A DNA stretch of 64,000 nt from Enterobacter hormaechei subsp. hoffmannii (GTDB lineage Bacteria > Pseudomonadota > Gammaproteobacteria > Enterobacterales > Enterobacteriaceae). Every line of letters starts with the position of its first letter. Positions within the stretch are counted from its first letter, which is position 1. The DNA lies in contig NZ_CP017186.1 of the NCBI RefSeq assembly GCF_001729745.1, forward strand, positions 2,604,001-2,668,000, written 5' to 3'. Both the position numbers and the translations under genes were made by a program. The notes under the pieces were generated by a model that was not told the origin of the DNA, did no database searches, and saw only the letters and a program-made list of their open reading frames with translations. Shown here piece by piece: positions 58,355 through 64,000 of the stretch.

Positions 58355-59074
58355 CTATTTTCCCGCATCCATATCACAGCGCATATGATCCCAGCCGGTG
58401 TACTCCTTCACTTCGGGTACGCTGTCGGGTAAATCTTGCCAGTTAGCCTTAAATTGCTGCGTGCTGTTCTTAAGCCCCTGCTTAGTCATATAGACCATTC
58501 CCCAGGCCCAGCCAGGGAAACGGGGGTCCAGCGTATCGCTTACTTTATTTCCCATTCCGTCATCCACGGTATAGGCAATCCCCGGCCCACCGGGCAGAAT
58601 GCGCGGGTCTTCAAATGGTTTTGATGACATATACAACCGGTGTTTGGTCAGTAAAAAGCCCTGATCGTTGACGACGGTGAAAGATATGACATCATCATAA
58701 TAAGGAGCGTTACTTCCATCAGGTTCATTGCTCCCTGGTGACATAGATGCACCACCTCTTTCCCACGTTTTCCCATAGTCTTTTGATACTGAAAAACCAC
58801 CAGTAACATTTCCCCACCACGGAATAGCAAGATAGTGCTCTGAAGGATGCACGAATTTTTTGGTGAAGATTCGATAAAACTGACTGGCAATTTGTGAATG
58901 GATACCTTTCTTAGTATCGCTAAACCAGAGTTCACCTTCGCAATCCCAGCCTTTCAGTTCGAGATAACGATGATCATCGAACCGGTAAACAACCTGTGTC
59001 GGCGGTTCTTTCGCCTGGCATTCGGTTGCCAGCACAACGGACGTAGCTGCGAGAACGGTACATAATCCTTTCAT
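58355..59074 (-). CDS. Tli3-family immunity-like protein, copy A (no lipobox)
   Basis: 239 residues, nearly identical to its neighbour (59078-59785) at both ends: PPTQVVYRFDDHRYLELKGW near residue 25 and about 105 C-terminal residues from ISFTVVNDQGFLLTKHRLYM onward. The middle (about 50-125) differs. The signal peptide reads VLATECQAKEPP; the residue before Cys is Glu, so the lipobox of the other copy (LVTGC) is broken. It may be secreted as a soluble periplasmic protein or stay membrane-tethered. An Asp-box motif SKDYGKTW lies near residue 98. Likely protects against a Tle3-type lipase; that is inference from position. Confidence 0.75.
   Translation of the reverse strand: MKGLCTVLAATSVVLATECQAKEPPTQVVYRFDDHRYLELKGWDCEGELWFSDTKKGIHSQIASQFYRIFTKKFVHPSEHYLAIPWWGNVTGGFSVSKDYGKTWERGGASMSPGSNEPDGSNAPYYDDVISFTVVNDQGFLLTKHRLYMSSKPFEDPRILPGGPGIAYTVDDGMGNKVSDTLDPRFPGWAWGMVYMTKQGLKNSTQQFKANWQDLPDSVPEVKEYTGWDHMRCDMDAGK
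58365..58684. repeat. Direct repeat shared by the two immunity-like genes (3' block, copy A)
   Basis: This block matches 59088-59407 at constant offset 723 with only a handful of substitutions. A second matching block covers the 5' parts of the genes (about 58923-59026 against 59634-59737). The DNA between the blocks has diverged strongly. Confidence 0.9.
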
Positions 59075-59077
59075 CAG

Positions 59078-59785
59078 TTATCGCCCCGCATCCATATCAC
59101 AGCGCATATGATCCCAGCCGGTGTACCCCTTCACTTCGGGTACGCTGTCGGGTAAATCTTGCCAGTTAGCCTTAAATTGCTGTGTGCTGTGCTTAAGCCC
59201 CTGCTTAGTCATATAGACCATTCCCCAGGCCCAGCCAGGGAAACGGGGGTCCAGCGTATCGCTTACTTTATTTCCCATTCCGTCATCCACGGTATAGGTA
59301 ATCCCCGGCCCACCGGGCAGAATGCGCGGGTCTTCAAATGGCTTTGATGACATATACAGCCGGTGTTTGGTCAGTAAAAAGCCCTGATCGTTGACGACGG
59401 TGAAAGAAATAATATCCTCATACGGCGCGTAGTCATCACCATTGGGTTCATTATGATTTGGTGAAAACGCTACTGAGCGCCACGTTTTCCCATAGTCCTT
59501 AGATACTATGAATCCACTCACTCCCCATCCCGTCAGTGCTATATATCGCTCTGATGGATGAATAAATTTACGGGTAAAGAGTCGATAAAACTGACTAACT
59601 GGTTCGGTGTGAATGCCTCGCTTAGTATCCGTGTACCAGAGTTCGCCTTCACAATCCCACCCTTTCAGTTCGAGATAACGATGATCATCGAATCGATAAA
59701 CTACCTGCGTCGGCGGTTCTTTAGCCAGGCATCCGGTCACAAGCAAAACAGCTAAGGTCGTCAGGCCGATAAAAAATATTTTCAT
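59078..59785 (-). CDS. Tli3-family immunity lipoprotein, copy B
   Basis: 235-residue lipoprotein precursor: hydrophobic signal followed by lipobox LVTGC near residue 19. It sits 9 bp after the lipase gene and 3 bp before copy A. Cognate immunity proteins of Tle-type effectors are periplasmic lipoproteins encoded next to the lipase, which fits. The motif SKDYGKTW near residue 94 is a classical Asp-box of beta-propeller turns. Family assignment to Tli3 is by context and recall. Confidence 0.8.
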   Translation of the reverse strand: MKIFFIGLTTLAVLLVTGCLAKEPPTQVVYRFDDHRYLELKGWDCEGELWYTDTKRGIHTEPVSQFYRLFTRKFIHPSERYIALTGWGVSGFIVSKDYGKTWRSVAFSPNHNEPNGDDYAPYEDIISFTVVNDQGFLLTKHRLYMSSKPFEDPRILPGGPGITYTVDDGMGNKVSDTLDPRFPGWAWGMVYMTKQGLKHSTQQFKANWQDLPDSVPEVKGYTGWDHMRCDMDAGR

Positions 59786-59794
59786 GCTCTATCC

Positions 59795-61909
59795 TTAAGC
59801 AAGTTGACTATCACTCATGGGCTTTGGCATATCCCATTGCAAATTTGCCACATCATGATTTCTGATGGACAGTTCGCGTGACGGCATGGCTGGCGAGGCA
59901 TTATTAAAGTGGTTTTCCACACCGTACTCCCCTTTTGGAAGCACCTCATCAGGCTTATTCATAAACCATTTCGTACGCTGTTCATCTAGCATTCCGGTAC
60001 GGTAATATTCTTTAGCGGCAGGATAACCGTTCTGCGGATCGCGCCAGTCTGCCCGATGTAGCAACCCTTCCCAAAATTTCCCCGCCTGATAATCGAATGA
60101 TTTGCACTGCCCAATAGCCAAATCAAACGCCATAGCGTGCGATGGCACAAATTCGCTCATCACAGTAGAGGAGTGCTGGCTGTAGCCTACCGGGTCAATT
60201 TTCTGCCATTCCGCTTGCAGTTCTTCCGGTGTTTTCTTCCAGGTAAGGGTAACTAACTGAAAATCACGCGAACCTGACACCTCACCATAAATAACTTCAT
60301 GCTTGCGTTCAAAACTCTCTTCTTTAAGCTCTGAAGCAGATAAAACGTGACCAGGCTGCCAGCCAATATTTTGATAGCGGTTCACAGCAAAGGTTGTCGT
60401 TACTGTGCGCTTAATGGCGCTGGCTTTGGCGGAATAGGAAATGTAGGCGTCCGGGCTGTCCGGATCGACATAATAGGTATACGGTTTATCACTGGTTTTA
60501 GGATCGTTATCCGGGTGATTATTCTCCCCCTGAAGTTTGAAAATAAAAGGTTCCGGTAACTCCTCACCATTTATCACCACATCGCGAGCGCTGTAACTGG
60601 CGTTCGTGAGAAAGGCATATTTTGCATCCCCCTCATTTCGCGGCGGTAAGTCAAAGGGGTTAGCATCAGGGATGTTTCCTACTTCACCATGCTGGTAAAA
60701 CACGCGCTGAAACAGATTCGGTATATCACTGGCAATATTCTGAGGAATGCCCCGCCAGCCAACCCCCTGCACATTCTCCAGCGACACGACGCCATCATTC
60801 GGGCAAAAGTAGTTATACACTTTACCGTCGTTGCTTCGGCAATATCTGTCATCCGTTCGTAGCGGATTATCGGAAGGTTTACGCAGGGTACAGGAGGCCT
60901 CCAGGGCCAGCAATTCGCTCTCGGCCATTTTCCCGCCACCTTTCCATTGCGTATGCATCAGGCGACAGAAATTTTTAAATGTCTGCTGTCTGGCATCGTC
61001 GGTCTGTTGATAACCCGGCTGAATATTTTCAGCCACGCGCGACTCAAGAGAATACGGTGAGTGATTAAGAATCACACAGTTTACCGGAGCATACCCGGCC
61101 TGTTTCACCAGCATATTTGCCAGCATAGTAATAATCGTGCCCTGACTATGGGCCACAATGTTAATCACATCTTTCGCCGTAATCGGCTCACTTCGAACCT
61201 GAATAATCAAATCCGCCAGCCGTTGAGCGGCAAAAAACTGGTAAATGCGGTGCGGGTTTTCATAAATGGGATGGGTAAAATCGCCATCATTGAAGTGCAG
61301 CGAGGCAAATCCCGCAGCGGCAACGCCGAAGCCACCGGCGCCGGGTCCCAGCATATCCGGGATCGTCGTCGTTGCGTTGGCAAAGGTCCCGCCCCCCTTG
61401 GCAAAACTCGTATCAAGTGCATTTTTAAAGTTATCGTTCTGGTACTGAAACGGCCCTTTCCCGTCATTACCCAGCGACTTTTTATTCGTCTCGTTATCTT
61501 CCTGGTACGCATCATAGGGCAGATGCGCTTTGTCACTCAGCTTCCCGACTTCCTCCCGGTAGCGCTTCTGGTCCGCCCGGTAGTCAGCATGCGTAACCGG
61601 TTTATATCCCCAGCAAAACGGGATGATGGGGGAACGCCCGGGAGTGATAATTCTGTAGTCTTTCCATTCGTGGGCGTAAAAATCCTGCCGGTTGAGTCGC
61701 TTACCCAGCCCGACAAGTATTCCTTTCTCCTGATTCTGGTAAGCTTCACCCACGTCGTTCACGCCATGGACGAGGATCACAATGCCGGGCATCGGACGCG
61801 GTATCCCGACGTTGCGCGTCTGGGCGACTTCGCCCAGGGTTTTGTGTACCGGAATATCGCCTTCTGATACCACCCGTGGAGCGTAGGGTTTTGTCTTCGC
61901 CTCCGTCAT
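59795..61909 (-). CDS. T6SS lipase effector, Tle3-like (alpha/beta hydrolase, DUF3274-type)
   Basis: 704-residue putative antibacterial phospholipase delivered by the VgrG encoded just upstream. The hydrolase start IVILVHGVND (oxyanion region, near residue 44) and the nucleophile elbow IVAHSQGTII with Ser255 are clear; note Ala in place of the first Gly of GxSxG. The C-terminal half, from about 380, contains GWRGIPQNI and long polar stretches typical of the DUF3274 part of Tle3 proteins. No signal peptide, as expected for T6SS cargo. ATG overlaps the vgrG stop by 4 bases (ATGA). Confidence 0.82.
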   Translation of the reverse strand: MTEAKTKPYAPRVVSEGDIPVHKTLGEVAQTRNVGIPRPMPGIVILVHGVNDVGEAYQNQEKGILVGLGKRLNRQDFYAHEWKDYRIITPGRSPIIPFCWGYKPVTHADYRADQKRYREEVGKLSDKAHLPYDAYQEDNETNKKSLGNDGKGPFQYQNDNFKNALDTSFAKGGGTFANATTTIPDMLGPGAGGFGVAAAGFASLHFNDGDFTHPIYENPHRIYQFFAAQRLADLIIQVRSEPITAKDVINIVAHSQGTIITMLANMLVKQAGYAPVNCVILNHSPYSLESRVAENIQPGYQQTDDARQQTFKNFCRLMHTQWKGGGKMAESELLALEASCTLRKPSDNPLRTDDRYCRSNDGKVYNYFCPNDGVVSLENVQGVGWRGIPQNIASDIPNLFQRVFYQHGEVGNIPDANPFDLPPRNEGDAKYAFLTNASYSARDVVINGEELPEPFIFKLQGENNHPDNDPKTSDKPYTYYVDPDSPDAYISYSAKASAIKRTVTTTFAVNRYQNIGWQPGHVLSASELKEESFERKHEVIYGEVSGSRDFQLVTLTWKKTPEELQAEWQKIDPVGYSQHSSTVMSEFVPSHAMAFDLAIGQCKSFDYQAGKFWEGLLHRADWRDPQNGYPAAKEYYRTGMLDEQRTKWFMNKPDEVLPKGEYGVENHFNNASPAMPSRELSIRNHDVANLQWDMPKPMSDSQLA

Positions 61910-64000
61910 TCCATTATCTCCATTTTATAGCTGTCGAGGTCGTCAGCATCGAGCAGGGGTGAACGACCGCAGCTGTCCGTCACGCCTTCCACCACCTGTC
62001 CGGATGCACTGGTCAGCCTGAATTTTTTGTTTGCCAGAATTTGCTCCGGATCATCGCCGGCGTGCAGTTTGTAGCGAAGTTTAAAGGCGCCTTTCTCAAA
62101 GGATGGCGTCGGTACCGACACACTTTCCGGACCGTCGTATTTCAGGCTCGGCGCTTTGAGCTCAATGCCCGTCGGCGAGAAAATCGTGACCAGTCCGGTC
62201 GGGCTGATCCGGATCCCGCCGCCCCCGCAGACAAACTGCATTCCCTTTCTGGCACTGCCGTTCATTTTCCCGGCGGTGCTCGTCAGCGTGAAATCCTGCT
62301 GCGACAGCATGTGCATTTCGCCCCGCTGCGCCTGCGTCGTAATATCCCCCGCACCGGCAATCATCTGGATGCCGAGTTTGCGGGTAAACAGCGACAGTTT
62401 TTCCCCTACGGCCAGCGAGAATTTTTTCACCACATTCACGCTGGCATTCCCGCCCGCTGTGGCAATCAGGTCTTTCCCGGCTGACAATTGCAGGCTGTCC
62501 GGCGTAACCTGCGCAATTCCACTTTTTCCATATGCCAAAATACCGGGCTCCGCGAGATGACTCAGCGTCTGGCTGAGCGCATTTTGCCGATCGGTTTCCA
62601 CATTACTCGCACCTGCCGTAAGCGCACTTTGTTGTAGGGTCATCGCCAGCGATAACGCCTTTTCGAGTTGTGCAATAGCCGCTGTCATATCCAGTTGCTT
62701 ACCCCCCGCGCGGGGCTGTGCTTCCGTGGTGATCATCACGCCTTTGGCAGCACGCAGCGCCATCCAGTCGTCGGTGCGAGCCTCCACACCTTCCCCGCGC
62801 TTTTTGCCCTCAGCATCAACCAGGTGGCCCACACTCACTTGCCCTTTGCCGTACTCGGTAGAGATTTTGATGTGTTCCTGCCCGCGACGATCTTCAAGAC
62901 GGATCTTGTTCAACGCGGCCGTGCGGATCACGTTTCGGGTATCGTTACGGTTTGTGACTAAATCCGGGTGGCTGCCGTCGTGCATGACATGGGCGATAAA
63001 AGGTCTGTCCGGGTCGCCGCCTTCAAAACCGACGGCAACTTCAGTCCCCTCCAGCAACGGAAAGTGAATACCAAAAGTGTCACCGGCGTACGGCCTGCCG
63101 AGGCGTACCAGGGCGCTTTCAAATCCGACCCGTTTTTCATCAAGGTCAAAATCGAACTTAACCCGGTAGCGTCCAACCGCATCAATTCCGGCATAGGTTT
63201 TATCTCCCCCGATAGCCATCACTCTGGCGGGCACCGTTCCGGCTATCACCGGCCGGGATATGTATTCAGGACGGAAGCTATAGCCGTGGATATAGGGGAT
63301 CCCAGAAAGTACGGCGCGATAGTGTTCAGCACGGCTGCCGCGGATAGTCATCGCATTTATCACAAACCCGGACTTAAACCCGTCAGGTACAGGCCCTGCA
63401 GGATAAAACATAATGCCTGGCTGAAGCTCGGGATCGCTGGTTGTCGCCCCCAGAACACTCTGTCCGTTCAACAGGCGTTCATAACGCAGACGGGCGTAAA
63501 ATGCGGCGGTTTCCGCCTCTTCACCGTGAAAATCCCCCGCAGCAAGATAGTGATCGGCATAGTGATAGTGTTGGCCTGTCGTTACACCTTCGGGAATATC
63601 GCTCGTTTTAACGGTCTTATCCGTCTGCGGCGATTGCGGGTCACGGTAGTTATAGGTGCGAACCAACACATTTTTTGGGATCAGGCCGTGCTGCTCCTCC
63701 AGATCGGTGATGTATTCGTTATAACTGGTCATGCCTGAATGTCGGACATAAGGCATCTGTTTGTCGCTGAAGTTGTAACGACGCGCAGAATCCCCAAAAA
63801 TAACGACGGTTTCCGTTTTCACTTTGTTGTGATTCTCAAAACGGAACCAGATCCCTATCTCTGCTAGCAGCCGACGGATGAACCGCAAATCGGTTTCTTT
63901 CCACTGAACGATCATTTCCCGTCGTGGATAACTGTGGCTCAGTTGGTCAAAATCAATGTTGTAGCCGTCAAAGTGACCACTGTCCTTCATCAGCTTTGTA
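61906..64000 (-). CDS. vgrG: T6SS spike protein VgrG with TTR-like tail (5' end outside window)
   Basis: The frame is open to the right edge, so the N-terminal part of the gp27-like domain is missing; at least 698 residues remain. Visible: gp27-like part (LSHSYPRREMIVQWKETDLR; FIRRLLAEIGIWFRFE), gp5 OB-fold around the GGDPDRPFIAHVMHDGSHP segment, a beta-helical needle, DUF2345 (about 450-600), and a C-terminal transthyretin-like domain (YKLHAGDDPEQILANKKFRL; GVTDSCGRSPLLDADDL). TTR tails of VgrG recruit Tle lipases in other species. No toxin domain is fused. Confidence 0.93.
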   Translation of the reverse strand, partial: TKLMKDSGHFDGYNIDFDQLSHSYPRREMIVQWKETDLRFIRRLLAEIGIWFRFENHNKVKTETVVIFGDSARRYNFSDKQMPYVRHSGMTSYNEYITDLEEQHGLIPKNVLVRTYNYRDPQSPQTDKTVKTSDIPEGVTTGQHYHYADHYLAAGDFHGEEAETAAFYARLRYERLLNGQSVLGATTSDPELQPGIMFYPAGPVPDGFKSGFVINAMTIRGSRAEHYRAVLSGIPYIHGYSFRPEYISRPVIAGTVPARVMAIGGDKTYAGIDAVGRYRVKFDFDLDEKRVGFESALVRLGRPYAGDTFGIHFPLLEGTEVAVGFEGGDPDRPFIAHVMHDGSHPDLVTNRNDTRNVIRTAALNKIRLEDRRGQEHIKISTEYGKGQVSVGHLVDAEGKKRGEGVEARTDDWMALRAAKGVMITTEAQPRAGGKQLDMTAAIAQLEKALSLAMTLQQSALTAGASNVETDRQNALSQTLSHLAEPGILAYGKSGIAQVTPDSLQLSAGKDLIATAGGNASVNVVKKFSLAVGEKLSLFTRKLGIQMIAGAGDITTQAQRGEMHMLSQQDFTLTSTAGKMNGSARKGMQFVCGGGGIRISPTGLVTIFSPTGIELKAPSLKYDGPESVSVPTPSFEKGAFKLRYKLHAGDDPEQILANKKFRLTSASGQVVEGVTDSCGRSPLLDADDLDSYKMEIME

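Noticed and set aside
59159..59347. Repeated short plus-strand frames (58436-58624 and 59159-59347) starting MPVSLKLL
   Set aside because: They are antisense reflections of the duplicated 3' block of the immunity-like genes, so their similarity follows from the duplication.
1..64000. CRISPR arrays, tRNA or rRNA genes, insertion sequences and prophage integrases
   Set aside because: No regularly spaced repeats, no cloverleaf-type sequences with CCA-end signatures, and no transposase or integrase frames were recognised on either strand.

Overview
The window is chromosomal DNA from a gamma-proteobacterium of the Enterobacteriaceae, most likely Enterobacter (E. cloacae complex) or a close relative. 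Nearly every gene matches an Escherichia/Salmonella core gene in sequence and length, the order follows the Salmonella-type backbone, a PBP3SAL-type penicillin-binding protein sits between rlmA and cspC, and a type VI secretion cargo cluster follows purT. Genus is inferred from recall of families; no search was run.

Layout. 1-2.3 kb: D-alanine catabolism (dadX cut by the left edge, dadA) on the minus strand. 2.6-8.9 kb: spoVR/ycgB, fadR, nhaB, dsbB, ycgN, ycgM, ycgL. 9.0-10.8 kb: minCDE. 10.9-17.3 kb: minus-strand rnd, fadD, yeaY, tsaB, yoaA. 17.4-23.2 kb: ridA-like yoaB, yoaH, pabB, nudL, sdaA, pdeD. 23.2-30.2 kb: yoaE, manXYZ-manO, the manganese exporter mntP with its riboswitch leader, rlmA. 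30.2-37.5 kb: PBP3SAL-like gene, yobF-cspC, yebO, mgrB, yobH, kdgR, yebQ, htpX. 37.7-48.7 kb: prc, proQ, msrC, letA-letB, rsmF, yebV, pphA, and a VirK/YbjX-family gene not at this place in E. coli K-12. 48.8-56.6 kb: sdsR/sraC small RNAs, yebY-yebZ-yobA, holE, yobB, exoX, ptrB, yebE, purT. 56.7-64 kb: a tight minus-strand operon vgrG (5' end outside the window) - Tle3-like lipase - two Tli3-like immunity genes - PAAR - membrane protein that may be a Tla3-like adaptor.

Shared themes. Fatty-acid control is visible as FadR plus a FadR operator in front of fadD. Manganese control is visible as two MntR-type palindromes, a Fur-like box and a yybP-ykoY riboswitch in front of mntP. PhoP/Q feedback is represented by an intact mgrB, and there is a good PhoP-like box between pphA and the VirK-like gene. 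Several genes too small for routine ORF calling are present: yoaH (59 aa), yobF (43 aa), mgrB (47 aa), and the sRNA SdsR.

The accessory part with the most unusual content is the T6SS cargo operon at the right end. Its two adjacent immunity-like genes are nearly identical at both ends, differ in the middle, and one has lost the lipoprotein cleavage motif.
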